Below, piece after piece: positions 26,321 through 39,678 of a stretch of DNA of 64,000 bases; the stretch's first letter is position 1, and the number at the start of each line of letters is the position of its first letter. The stretch is from NCBI GenBank assembly GCA_039096225.1, contig JBBPEB010000002.1, positions 1,054,001 to 1,118,000 on the forward strand. The letters are read 5' to 3'. The DNA comes from Blastocystis sp. Blastoise. Taxonomy: Eukaryota > Sar > Bigyra > Opalinata > Blastocystidae. The position numbers were made by a program, and so were the translations under genes. The notes under the pieces are model-generated. The model made no database searches, was not told the origin of the DNA, and worked only from the letters and a program-made list of their open reading frames with translations.

Positions 26321-26357
<37 letters not shown>

Positions 26358-28347
26358 TTGTTGTGATTTCTTCGTTAATATAATACGAGCAGGACTATCT
26401 TCAGGGAGTTTATTAATATCCAGAGGGTGTTTCTCTTGCCAATTACGGAATAAATCAAATATAACAGAAGAAGGAGCTGTTGTTTTTATAGCTAGAGGAT
26501 CAGTATGAGATTGAGACACTTGATATCCAGCGTGAATCAGACCCGACTGAATCTAGATGAAATAATATATATATATATATAATAATTAAAGAATAATGAC
26601 ATTATAAATGTTTATAATAATAAGAGAATAATAACCATATATATATATATATATACTTCAATCATTTTAGGTGAATTCATGTGAAGTGTATTACACATGG
26701 AATGAAGAGAATAGAAGAGAGGGACATCGTGAAGTTCAGATCGTTCCTATTATATATATATAACGTTATTTATAAAAAATAATACAATACACACAACAAT
26801 AAATAAGAATTTATATATATAATTTTACAAATAATAATAACATATATATACAGCATAGAGAAGTCCAAGAAGACGTTTTTGGGTAGGAATAACGCCTTCA
26901 GCAGTAGCTTTTACCCTATCAATACAGTTATCTAGCCATTTCTCGGAATATAAAGGTCCATTCCAAACAGGACCGGCCATCTATAGTTATATATTTATAT
27001 ATGATGGTTATATTCATAATATCTGTTAAATAAATAAAACTATGTATTATATATAGATTAAAAGAGTTAATAATAATAAACATATATATATATATATATA
27101 TACAATCCAAGAGGATCCACATTGGTCGCATACTATAGGAGTGGTATTGGTATTACATATATACTTATTATCTACTTGCTTCCCTAAAGGTTGAAGGTAA
27201 TAATTATCACAAGAAGTACAGGAATAAACAATAGAAGATTTGAATGCTATAAAGATATATAATTATACATATATATAGATTTGACTATAATTATATATTC
27301 AATATATATATATATACCTGTTTTTTTAACTTCTTTTTTACTATCAAAACTATATATAAATATTTAAATAATAGAATGATACTAATAAAATATAATATAA
27401 TAGATAGACTATACTATAGTATACAATATAAAATAATAATATATACACGCGAACAAACATTCGTATATAGAAATCAATTTGAAAAGCTGCTAAGACTTCT
27501 ATATATCTCCCATATTTAGCAGCCACGTTATTTATATATCCTAAAGCGATTCGAAGAGCTAATTCATGACAAAAAGGAGTCTTAGGGCAATTTGCACCAT
27601 ATTTACTATAGGATACCTATATATAGATTAAGAATGAAAATAAAGATATGTATAAATATAACAATAATATATATAGATTAAGAATGAAAATAATGATATA
27701 TAGGAATATAATAATAATATATATAGATTAAGAATGAAAATAATGATATATATGAATATAACAATAATATATATAGAATAAGAATGAAAATAAAGATATA
27801 TTTAAATATAATAACAATATATATATATATACTTCAGGATGATTCCCACATAAAACTGTAAGATCCGTGCACGTGACAAGCATGAGACCTCCATCCTTAA
27901 TAGCTTGAACAGCACTATCAATAAAGATACTACAAGATCCGTACGGATCTAAATCGATGACATCAAACTGCGTCATTGAAGAACGATTTTCATACATATA
28001 TAATGTTGCATCACTATATATATATACATTGTTATATACATATTCATATTCATAATAATATATATTATATTATATATATGTATATATATTAAATAATAGA
28101 ATAACAATTAATAACTATTAATAGCTATATATATACGCTTGATTTGGTACAACTCTACCTTTAGGTATATTATTATATTCCACATTTTTCTTAATACTTT
28201 GTACCGCCGGATCCGCTATATCATTAGCAATAATGCGCTTAACACCGTGAATTTCTTTCCAATAACGAATACTACGTAAACCAGAAGCACTTAAAGCTTC
28301 TAATATATACATACCATCCTCAGCCATTATAGGATCATCTATATAAA

Positions 28348-28387
<40 letters not shown>

Positions 28388-28792
28388 AACAAAAATAGAA
28401 TATAAATATATAAATACTCTTTTCAGTGAAATACTCTACTTGTTTCTTCTTTAGATTCTCATAACGTTGAGGTTTTGCAGCTTTCAATTCATCAGCCTCT
28501 TTCTTTAATAACTCACCAAACATATTAATGGATAATATGGATAAATCACGATTCAATACTTGAACCTATTCATATATAAAGATTTACATAATTATATATA
28601 GTTTGAGGCATTTATACATCGTTCGAATGGTTAATTCAGATGAAATTATGTGGATATATACTGGATTATAGAAAACATCGTTGTTCTCAGGAAATATAAT
28701 CGTTGCTTTTCCTTCTGTAATCGTTTTGTAGCCTTTAGGTATTTCTAAAAATCATAACTATTCTAATTTAAAACATAATTACCAGAATCCAT
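25961..28792 (-). CDS. TRM1: tRNA (guanine26-N2)-dimethyltransferase Trm1
   Basis: Fourteen exons (28792..28783, 28744..28662, 28565..28418, 28338..28137, 28013..27833, 27616..27447, 27347..27316, 27246..27104, 26980..26852, 26746..26657, 26552..26355, 26320..26300, 26205..26077, 25984..25961) join to 519 residues. The enzyme methylates G26 of tRNA using S-adenosylmethionine. Motifs are ITEGKATIIFPENNDVFYNP, NRDLSI, ALSASGLRSIRY (SAM-binding), FDVIDLDPYGS (catalytic strand), LMLVTCTDLTVLCG, a two-CxxC zinc region (CTSCDNYY ... CDQCGSSW) and the C-terminal PEPNWGPKARAS. The short exon at 26300-26320 requires a 34-bp (TA)n intron that ends AC; alternatively a two-base change in that TA run would let the frame continue unspliced. 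Confidence 0.92.
27620..27825. repeat. About 52-60-bp tandem repeat in a TRM1 intron
   Basis: Four tandem units, each with TATATAGATTAAGAATGAAAA or a close variant followed by ATAA.GATATAT and ATAATAACAAT-like sequence. It lies in the intron between 27617 and 27832. Confidence 0.85.
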
Positions 28793-29798
28793 GCTATTTT
28801 ACTAGAATTTTATTTGGGTATGACTAACCGAAAGGCTATAATAAAATATATCATATGGATCTAATTCAAAATACGTAAATACCAAGAATTCAGGACACTT
28901 TCTTATTAAATAAAGTAATTGTCGTTATTTTCTTGTTTAAAAAATTGTTTTCACTCATTTTTATATTTTATTCGTGAACTTTATTAAGGACGTTTTTTGG
29001 TATAATTAACAAGTATTTTTCTAATATGTCTATATTTAAGTTACTTAGAGATTTATGAGAATATATATAAAGTATAAGTATATAATTTGATTAGTTTATT
29101 TTAGAAATTTCATTTTTTAATATTACTAAAGATGAAGATATTATTTTATATTCATGCGTAATATATAGGTAATTGTAAAATAAGTAATAGTGATATTTCT
29201 TTATGGCTTTTTATTGGATAAATGACAATCAATTTTTTAAAGCTGAATTTATATACTTTTCGGTGTTATAACTTGTTTATTATGATTAGATAGTGATAGA
29301 ACCAATAATGAATCTAGTATGGTAGTAAATAGGATAAAGAACAATGACTTATGAAGATATTCTTATTCTTTGATAATATACTTATGGTTGGAAAATAATA
29401 CTTTCGTTTTTTTTAGTATATATTCATAATATTCGATTCATATATATATTGATTTAAATTGTAAATCTATAAGAATGGCATATAATAAAGGTTAATATAT
29501 AGAAATAAACATTTTAAATTATATAATATATGTCAGTCTTTCATTTATTTATAATTTGGTGAACTTTATTATGTAATGAGATGAATATAAATATTTTTTT
29601 TCTTATAAACTTAACTAATAGAAAATATATTATTTATTATTTAAAAAAAAATACTAGTTGAACTGTAAACAAAAATCAAATTATTTTCATTTGAATAATG
29701 ATATACACAATAAGAGAATATCATTGTTTCAATAATCAAAACAAATATAATAAAAATTAAATATTTCTAATTAATCTAGAAACAAATAATAATTCAGT
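28793..29798. other. Non-genic spacer between TRM1 and GET3
   Basis: About 1 kb of AT-rich DNA upstream of TRM1 and downstream of GET3. No exon, tRNA or repeat array was found. Confidence 0.6.
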
Positions 29799-31225
29799 TT
29801 ATAACTCATCTACACTCACCATTTCTCCATGCTCTTCAGGATTATATCTATAAAAAAAATAATAATATATATATATAAAATAATATAAATAAAAAATAAA
29901 TAAATAAAATAATTAATAGATACTCTTCAATAAGATTTGTAGAGAATCGTTCGATGGTTTCAGGTCCACGAACTTCTTCACATAGTTCAGGAATCATAAC
30001 TATATGATAATCACTAAATAAATCAATAATTTGATTAATATATTTATCTTGTATCTTTCTTCTAGCTAAACATTTCTTACAAATACAATCTTTATCAGGG
30101 AATAAGATTTGATTTACAACAATAGAATTTACATCCATTTTATATTTTTGTAAAGCTTGTACTAATCGTTCTGTTTCATAAACACTTAAGAATTCAGGTA
30201 TACAGACACAAATAAATGTAGTTTCTTTAGGATTTGTAAAACGAACAGATACTTGTTCAATATTTGCTTTCATTTTATTAATTGATTCTGTTATATTCGG
30301 TCTGGCGGCATCTCCTTCCGGCATTAAAGACATCACCTATAGATAGATAGGTAGATAAATAGACAAATATATTATAATGTGTATTGTAGTTATATAATTA
30401 TTATTCTATTAATTTATAAAATAGAATACTTAAAATAGATTAAAAAGAATAATAAAATTTATAATAATAATATAAAAATAATAATAATAGCATAGAATAC
30501 AATATACTTGATTGATGATCCCTCCAAAAGAGTCAGTTAGAGATCCGATAGTATCAAAGCTCTTCTCGAGCATGGAGGGGAACCCAATTAATCGAAGTGT
30601 ATGGCCAGTGGGAGCTGTATCAAATACTACTATATCATAATCCATCTTCTGTACTTGTTGCATCAACTCTGAAAACGATAATGCTTCATCAATACCTATT
30701 GAAATAGGAATAAAATTATATTAATGTAATTATATTATTATATTTATATAATAAAATAAAAATATAATAAAATAAAATAAAAATATAATAAAATAAAAAT
30801 ATAATATAGTAAAACAAAAATATAATATAATATAACATACCTGGTAAAGAATTTGTGATTTCATTTAACAAGGAAGATGCTTTTGAGGATGTTTCGCTAC
30901 TTACGGAAGAATTATTAAATAATAATTTTGAAAAGTCTTTTTCTGGATTGCTTTCAATCTCCATACACGATAAATTCTTAAAACCATTGACTAATGTAGG
31001 TTTATTCGTAAATTTTTGTTTGAATGCATCACTTAAGTTATGCGCAGGATCTGTAGAAACAATCAACACACTCTTATGCGTTTTAGCGAGTTGAGTACCT
31101 AAAGAACAAGAAGTGGTTGTCTTACCAACACCTCCTTTGCCTCCAACAAAAATCCATTTCAAATCTTTTGAGTTTACAATATGTTTTAAAGTAGGCTCAG
31201 GAAATTCAAGTGTCTCGTTCTCCAT
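29799..31225 (-). CDS. GET3: GET3 / ArsA-type ATPase for tail-anchored protein insertion
   Basis: Four exons (31225..30841, 30695..30508, 30336..29924, 29847..29799) join to 344 residues, the normal size. The cytosolic homodimeric ATPase carries tail-anchored membrane proteins to the GET1/GET2 receptor at the ER. Seen: deviant P-loop [16 protein letters not shown], switch [11 protein letters not shown], switch [14 protein letters not shown], the methionine-rich [12 protein letters not shown] region, the zinc-binding CICKKC that links the dimer, and [10 protein letters not shown]-like [13 protein letters not shown] near the end. All catalytic residues appear intact. Single-copy housekeeping gene with canonical GT-AG introns. 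Confidence 0.96.
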
Positions 31226-32492
31226 TTATCAATAATTTATATCAATTTATATTCTTTTAATAGAAGTATTTTCTGAAATTCTTTTTTAATACTTCTGTTT
31301 TTATGGGGAAATAATGATTTGTAACTGATAATGAGAAATGAATCACTATTATGTTGTTTTCTTTTTTATATTATGATTCTATTGCTATTATCAAGATTTA
31401 TACAGGTATTTCTGCATATTTATGAATTAAATGATGTTTATAAGTTTTTATTAGTAGTGGAAGTATGCAAAATTTTGATGATTTCATTGTAAACGCAATA
31501 ATAATGTCTAATGAAGTAGTATGATGCATAAAAACGAACTACTCTATGCATATACATTAAATACAAATTAAAATAAACTCTTAAAGAAAAACAAATGTCT
31601 TGAAATGTGTTATTTTAATAATTTATATACTATTCCTTTTTATATAGTTATCTATGATTTATAATCATGGAATTCTTATTCCTCTATTCTTTATCTTGAA
31701 TAATTATAGATACAATATATACTTTATATAAAATTTCATTAAATCATCTTTTAAATATACAAAAAAAAGTTAAAAAATCAATTACACTCCTATTTCTATT
31801 CTTCTTGTTATTCTCCCATATTTGAATATTAATTACTCTTATAAACTATCTTATTCCATGTATACTGCTTATATCATCCATTACATTTATAATTACTTTG
31901 AAATCCTTCATAAAAAAATAATTCAGTGCTTTCTATGAACAAATCTCTTCTTTAATTGTGGTTCCACAGATCCTAAACCACTACGTAAATACCTCTTTAT
32001 AAACATTGAAAACACTTTATCTACATTTTTTACAAAATATACAATAAACTGATTATTAAATGATCCAATCGTATTTCAATCGATATCCCATGACATATAT
32101 AATAAAGTCTATAATCTACATACATCAACAAGGCCACTGACCACAGCTTCAGCTTTCAATTCATCGTATTTCATCATTTTCAAGCATTTTATACCTCTAC
32201 TTACTTTACATAATACTAAACACGTAGAAGTAACGAATATTAACACAAAATTCATTTAAAAACGTATATTTTTGACTAAAAATACAAAAAAAAATGAAAA
32301 AAAGACAGAAAATGAATACACTAAAATACCGAATAGAAACGGGAATACTGTTACAAATAGCAGTGTCCTGAAGAAAAACCATGGAAATAGACTATTTTTC
32401 AAAGTTTTGGGGTAAAATACGATTAATTTTTATTGTACAATTATTTCTTTATTTCCTTTAGGTCTCTTGAGTTATACAGGATATAGAATATC
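31226..32492. other. Divergent intergenic region
   Basis: Upstream of GET3 (minus) and of the coiled-coil/LRR gene (plus). A possible 5' UTR intron of the latter lies at about 32412-32460 (GTAAAATACG ... CTTTAG). Otherwise AT-rich with no features. Confidence 0.55.
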
Positions 32493-33218
32493 ATGGATCT
32501 TAAGGACATCAAAAGAGTTTGCCAGTTGAAATTGATACATGGCAAACGTGAGTATTTAATTGTATTAGATACGCGTCAACGGCTTCAATGGCTTAAACGT
32601 TATGCTTCTGTAAGCTACTCTATATATTGAGATTGTTTTAATTAATGAAATATTTCTAAATAGGGTTTGACAGGTATTCCAATTAACCGTATCATTCTTC
32701 TTTTAGAAAATCGTGAGATGACTGATGATGATCCACTTTTTGCATATAATTTAGATCATGTAGATCATATTAATGTTCAAGAAGCTCCAGCACTGATCAA
32801 TGTTACCTTTAAATATGAAGATCAATCATTTCCTGCTCAAGTGAAATCAAGTCAGAGTATTCGCGATGTTAAAGATTCATTTGAAACCGTATATATAGCA
32901 TTATTCATTTTAATATTATTATTATTATTATTTTATAAAAAAGAATTACTTTTTTTAATTATTTAGGTTTTTTGTATTAAGAATCCGAATCGTGTTATTT
33001 CATCGGATGATATTCAGGCATATATTCATGATGTTCGATATTTTGATGATGATTGTTTATCACCTTTATGTCTTCAGAATGGTGATATTATTGAATTCAA
33101 AATATTAGAAGATGTATAGATTATTATATATATTATTTATAGGATTTTATTTTTATTTTTATAATCGTTTTTTTTTATTTGTTATATATTATTTATATTT
33201 ATATATATTATTAGAATA

Positions 33219-33272
<54 letters not shown>

Positions 33273-33975
33273 TAATAATATATATAGGATGAAGATGAAG
33301 ATGTGATTGAATTGAATGAGAATGGTGAGCCTATAGATTATGATCAGATTTCCTTGCTGAATGATGACTTAAATAAGGTGAAAATAGAAAATAAACGATT
33401 AGTAGAACAAAAAGAATTATTAAATAAGAATGTAACTGATTTATATAGTGCATTTATGGATGAAATTATTGAATGGCGTAAAACACAAGTAATTATAGAT
33501 GAATTAAGAGAAAAAGAATCAAAACTTCAAACATCTGTAAATAAATATGTTAAAGAGAATGAAGACTATAAAGATCAAATATCTATATTAAAGAATCAGA
33601 ATCAAGAATTAACAGCACGTTTAGAATATGAACGTGTTACTTCTACTAATGCTATTAATAAAAAAACAGAAGAAATTGAAAAATTTAAAATTGATTCAAC
33701 ATCCTTACAAGAAAGTATAAATTCATTTGAAATTATGATCAATCGTTATGATAGTTCCTTAAAAGAATTATTACATACTTGTGAAGAAAATAATTTACCT
33801 ATAACAGATAAAGTACGTTTATTAATAAGAGATAATGATAATATTACTACTCCTATACATAAAATAAAAAGAGATAGTATGAGATTATCTGAATCACTTA
33901 ATTTAGATTCTATTTATGAAGATGCTGTTTCTGATTTATTTAATGATTCATTCACACTTTCTTCTTCATTTGATA

Positions 33976-34061
<86 letters not shown>

Positions 34062-35679
34062 ATGACTTCATCTCCCTTGAATTCAAATACTTCTGTTTCT
34101 ACTCCTTCAATTCTACCTACTCCTAATTCTCCTCCTATTCAATTTCCTACTACTACATTACCTAAAGTATCTCTCTCTACACCTACTTCTCGTCTTTCTG
34201 GGAATAAATCTATACCTTCAACACTTTTATCTCCCATAGGAGAGATTGAAACTAATGAATCTATAGATAATAATAATAATAATCAATCAACTGAACAAAC
34301 ACATGAATCTCCACTTACAATTGATACATCTTTTACTCTTCCTTCTTCTACTCCTATAAATATTACTACTCCTTCTACTCAAAATATAGCTATTAATATA
34401 GAAACACCAAGTGGGCCTCCTCCTGATTCTATGTTTAAACTTGAATTAAGAAAATCACAATCACAAAATCATCGTCCTATTCGTTCTTCTACTGTCACAC
34501 CTTCATTACAAGCACAATTCCGTAAAACGGATACTGTTCCTTCTTTTGGAAATAGCTTTGGTAATTCATTGAAACAGCCCTTAAGAAATACAGAAAATAA
34601 GAAATATAATCCTAATATATCTACTGATAAAACTATATTGAAATTACCTATCGCTTTATTAAAGGTATATTTTATGTTTATTATTATATTTATTATTATA
34701 TTTTATTATATTTATATAGTTAAAAGAACCAAATAAGAATGAAATGAAATGTATATATAATATATTATATATATATTATATATATATATATATTATATAT
34801 ATATATATATATTATATATATATAGGGAGATATACTGGATATGAAAACTTTAATCGATTATTTAAAGAAGTTCAAAATGGTCAATATAATGATATAGAAA
34901 TATTAGATTTATCAGGTATATATATATATTATTATTATTATTATCATTTATTATTATTATTATTATATTATTATCATGTATTTATATATATAGATTGTGA
35001 TTTAGATGCGAGTACTTTAAGAACATTTTCACGATTATTTGGTGCTCAGAAGAAGTTTATGAAAGGAACCAGCTATTATTTCCCTAATCTTAAGAAGATC
35101 TTATTATATTGGAATAAATTTAATGAAGAAAATACTGAAGTTATATATAAATTATTAAAAGAACGAAATGTTGAAGTAGAAGGATTAGAATTTTGGAGTA
35201 TATATATATATATTATTATTATTATGTTTATTATTATATATATAGAATATCAGTATGACCCTCAAATAGTTGATACTATAAATATATATAAAGGAAAGAA
35301 GAATCTTAATGAAACACTTGATTTATCTAATAAATCCTTAAATGATATTCATATACGATTATTGACATCATCATTTATTCACGGGGGAATGCCTAATTTA
35401 ATGAATCTTAATTTATCTAGTAAATATATATATATATATAACCATATATATAACCATATATATAACTATATATATAACCATATATAGATAATAGTATAAG
35501 TAAAGAAGGATGTACATATATAAGTGAATGTATTGCTAATGGTGGACTTAGTAATATTGTACAATTAAATCTATCACATAATCCCTTAGGAATAGGTAGT
35601 GTACAGATATTTAACGGAATGGTAACGGGAGTTCTACCGAAATTAAGAGAACTAGATCTTTCATGTATATATATACATA

Positions 35680-35738
<59 letters not shown>

Positions 35739-36028
35739 GATACTGAGTTTGGAGGTGATAGTATATTTGCATTATTAAGTTTATGGAATAAACGAGGAGG
35801 ATATTCTATTGAATCTCTTAACTTAGAAGGTAATTCATTCCCTGCTAGTTGTATTCAGAGTTTATGTATGTACCTCGCTAAAGGAGGCGGTGAAAATATA
35901 CATATCCTTAATCTATCTAGTAATAATTTAAGTGATAAGGAAATGTTCACATTTGCTCAATATATAGAAGTCGGTGCTTTTAATCAAATTCATTCTTATA
36001 TATTTAATGGTATATATCTTTATAATAG

Positions 36029-36066
<38 letters not shown>

Positions 36067-36197
36067 AATATAGATAATAAAATAACACAAGAAGGTGCAC
36101 AGAAATTTATTGACGCTGTTGAAGAAAATCAGGAACTTATTATTCATAATATACTCTTTTCAGGTATATATATATATATTATTTTAAAATATAAAAT

Positions 36198-36240
<43 letters not shown>

Positions 36241-36363
36241 TAATCCAATAAAAGATATGGAGTCGATCTCTAATCAGATCGCGAATATTATATCTGTTCG
36301 TACAAGTGAGTCACCTGTTCCTTTTTCTCTTCCTTCTTCTTTATCTATACCTACTACTACTAC

Positions 36364-36397
<34 letters not shown>

Positions 36398-36583
36398 TCT
36401 ACTCCTACTCCTTCATCTATTGGCTCTATTACTCCTTCTTCTTCTCTTTCTCTTCCTCCTCTCTCTTCTACGCCTATCGCCGCGAATGACGAAGATCTAC
36501 CCTTACCATCCGTACAAGAAGATGATGATGATGAAATCTCCGCCGGAAATGAAGAAATTATTGAACTTACAGATGATATGTAA
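32493..36583 (+). CDS. Coiled-coil, poly-Asn and leucine-rich-repeat protein
   Basis: Twelve exons (32493..32609, 32664..32888, 32967..33113, 33288..34664, 34720..34750, 34826..34915, 34994..35197, 35246..35419, 35486..35664, 35740..36009, 36074..36163, 36240..36583) give about 1081 residues. The order is a possible ubiquitin-like/RBD N-terminal part (about 1-165), a long coiled coil (KVKIENKRLVEQKELLNKN onward), a run of about 30 Asn, a Ser/Thr/Pro-rich linker, then ribonuclease-inhibitor-type LRRs (MNLNLS, IVQLNLSHNPLG, LRELDLS, SLNLEGNSF, HILNLSSNNLS) and an acidic tail. LRR units are separated by short (TA)n or (ATT)n introns. Exon 9 needs two fewer bases within ACATATATATAAG (about 35512-35523) to stay in frame. 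Looks like a signalling or cytoskeletal scaffold; no orthologue recognised. Confidence 0.75.
33978..34058 (+). repeat. (AAT)n tract encoding poly-Asn
   Basis: About 27 uninterrupted AAT codons within the large exon of the LRR gene. In-frame triplet expansion like those of other AT-rich protist genomes. Confidence 0.95.
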
Positions 36584-37413
36584 TACCATTCTTTATATAT
36601 ATCTAAATATTCAATTTATTTTGAATCATTTATTTTGTGTTCTTCTTTCTATAATTATAGTAAAACAATCTTTTGTCGTGTATATATACATTTAAAATAC
36701 TATTTTTCTTTTCTTTGTCATTATCTTATATATAATCTTCTTTTATTTATTTATTTTTTTTAAATATATAATACTATCTTAGAATCATTTTTACATTAAG
36801 ATTTTTATATTATATTTCTTCTATATATATATATATTGGTAAATATTGTTTTTCATATCTTTCTACTCTATATGTCTTTCTTATATATTTTTTTATTAGT
36901 ACTTATTTGATTATCATTTTTACTTTTCAATTCGATTCTTATCTCTTTTTAAATATTAAAAAAATGAGTTTTTTCGTATGTTTTCTTTTGAGTTTATTAC
37001 TTATATATTTTTGTTTTGTTTTTTTGTAAATGATATTTTATTTGTGGTCACATTAATTCTTTCTTTTTAATAAAAAATACTATTAGTAAAAATCATAAAA
37101 ATAATTATTCTTAACTTTATTTTTTGGATTGTATATAGTCAGACAATAATTACAAACAAAAACAAATATAAACTATATCGTAGTAAAAATTTCATTATTT
37201 CATAATAGAAAGAAAAAAAAAGAAACAGAAAACGATATAAAGAAATATATATATATATATATACATAATTATTCATAAAAATAAAAAATCATTAAAGAAT
37301 GATAAAGATGAATACTAATATATATATACATAAAATTTTATAAATAATAAAAACCATATTAATAATATTAATTGTACAAAAACATATAACAAAGAATTAT
37401 ATATATATATTCT
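36584..37413. other. Convergent spacer
   Basis: Between the LRR gene and the Cys-Pro-repeat membrane protein. T-rich on its left half; no exon found. Confidence 0.6.
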
Positions 37414-39523
37414 TTAAGATAATCCACAGAAAGTAGGTTGTTTTTCTAAAAGTGATTCTTTCGTACAATTTGACCAGAATAATCCAGTATTAGGTTTTTC
37501 GCTCATGTCCCAAGAAGGATTCGGAAGAGAAGCAGGTGAGAAATAGCTATCAAATGATTCTTTACTGAATACCATTTGTTCCTGCTCTTGTTTACTAGGC
37601 TTCGTTTTATCATATACATAAACTCGATTCTTATAAGAATATTCATTATTTTCACCATTTAGTAATAAACATAAATGGTTATCATTACTGTGTATAAGTC
37701 TAATAGGTGCATTTAATACAATAGAAGCTTTATAATCACATTTACCAATAGCAGCAGTACCATCACCAGCATAACAACGAGCTACAAATGCATTATTTGA
37801 AGAAATACGATCGAAAATAAGTCTATTATCTACAATAGCTTTATGAATAGCATGAGCAAGAGGTGTTTGGTCATCAGGTAAGAATATAGAATCACTTAAG
37901 AAATATTCTATCCAATCACGTAATACTAATTTAGTTCTCCAATTCCATCTATAGAATATAGTCCAACCAGAAGGACGGAATAAACCTATATTAACAGCAG
38001 ACATAGCCATATCAGCATTACTTTTCTTAAACATATTCAAAAGATCTACAGGTGCCTTAGGATCACAGAATAAATTAAATGCATCGATAACTACTGTAAC
38101 TTCAAACGGAGTAGCACCAAAATATAAGGCACGTGTGAATAATTGACGACGCGATGTATTGATATCCGAAATAGTATAGGTTTGAAAGAGGTGTTTTTCA
38201 GGTATAATAATAACATTAGAAAATAAGGAGAGACTCTCTTCAGGTACAGGAAGAGGAGTAGCTATAGCACAATGTACCTATAGATAATATAATATATATA
38301 ATTATATTATTTATATAATTTAAATATCATAATATATATATATTATATTATTTATATTATATGTTATAATATAAAAATATATGTTTCATTATAATATATA
38401 TATATATAATTATATTATTTATATTATATAATAGTATATAATATAATATATACATTGGGACTTAAACTTTTGAGCATTTTCACAAAGTTGATTGTTTCTG
38501 TTAATGATTTTTGATGTTCTTGTTCATTACGACCATAAGATATAAAGTAATATCCTTTTCCTCTTTTCTTCGATTCATCGATCGTAGGACATCCATTAGG
38601 ACAAAGATAAGAAGGCTGAGTACCATAATTCTCACTTATTAAACTATTCCTATATATATATATATAATAAATAGAATAAATAGAATAAATAGAATAAATA
38701 AAATAAAATTAAAAAAATAAATAAATACAATAAATTCAATAAATTCAATAAATAAAATAAAATAAAATAAATACAATAAATATAATAATTATACCAAGCA
38801 AAATAATAATAATAATAAATATATACATATCAGAAGCAGTGACACTAGGGGGTGTCATCGCTAAGCATTCTTTCTGTACACAAATAGGACAATTCTGTTC
38901 ATCTACTTGTGGACATTCTTTTTCTTCTACTTTAGGGCATTCTTTCTCTTCAACAGTAGTAGAAGGAGGACATTCCTTTTGAGTTTCACATATAGGACAT
39001 TCTTTTTCATTTGAACTACAAACAGGACATTCTTTTTCAGTAACATTACATACAGGACATTCCTTTGTTATAGATGTTTCACATACTGGACAATTTTTGA
39101 TACTATCATCTGGTATAACAGGGCATTCAACAGGAGGAACACATTCAAGATCTATTCAGAAACATAAATAATAAGAAAAAAACGTAAATGAACAACATAC
39201 CTCCAGTACTAGCTCTAATATAATAATTATTGTTATCTGTAAATGTATGAACATAGGGAGTCTAGAAACAAAGAGAATAAGTGATAAATAACATCATAAA
39301 ACACATACAGAAAAAATATCGTTTTCTAAAGTAAGTTGTCCCATTTCAGAAGTTTCTAAAATCTATGTGCATGTATTGTAGATCATATAAATAAGTGAAA
39401 TAAATCTTAAAATAAACATACACGAAGGTAATTCATAGAAACAACGAAATATAATATAGAATAAAGAATAATGCAGAAGATTATCTTCAAACTAAGGAAT
39501 TCTCCCTGGCTTTTCTTCATCAT
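37414..39523 (-). CDS. Type II membrane protein with Cys-Pro-x-Cys repeats and a glycosyltransferase-like domain
   Basis: Six exons (39523..39422, 39362..39309, 39261..39201, 39151..38827, 38649..38454, 38277..37414) join to 533 residues. Residues 17-32 form one hydrophobic span (IIFCIILYSILYFVV), a signal anchor. A stem of about 110 residues follows with at least eight Lys-Glu-Cys-Pro units, several as CPVC or CPIC. The C-terminal 340 residues resemble nucleotide-diphospho-sugar transferases of the GT-A type: RRQLFTRALYFGATPFE then VTVVIDAFNLFCDP, where relatives carry an Asp-x-Asp metal site; here it reads DAFN. A Golgi or surface enzyme is inferred; the altered metal motif may mean it is not a metal-dependent transferase. 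Identity uncertain. Confidence 0.72.
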
Positions 39524-39678
39524 ATTGCTATAAAGATAATAAAATGAAATGTAAAGAATGATTGTAAGCGTTTCGTTAACGTTCGTGGTTATTTAGAAAA
39601 AATAATCAAAAATGAGTCGTTTTTCAAAAATATAAAAGAATAAGAGAAATTGTCTTTTTTAGTTCATTTATTTGCATT

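Noticed and set aside
32382-32492. Start of the LRR gene at the ATG at 32382
   Set aside because: Splicing that ATG exon to 32461 leads to a stop after about 30 residues in its frame, whereas 32493 opens the long spliced frame; the upstream segment is better read as 5' UTR.
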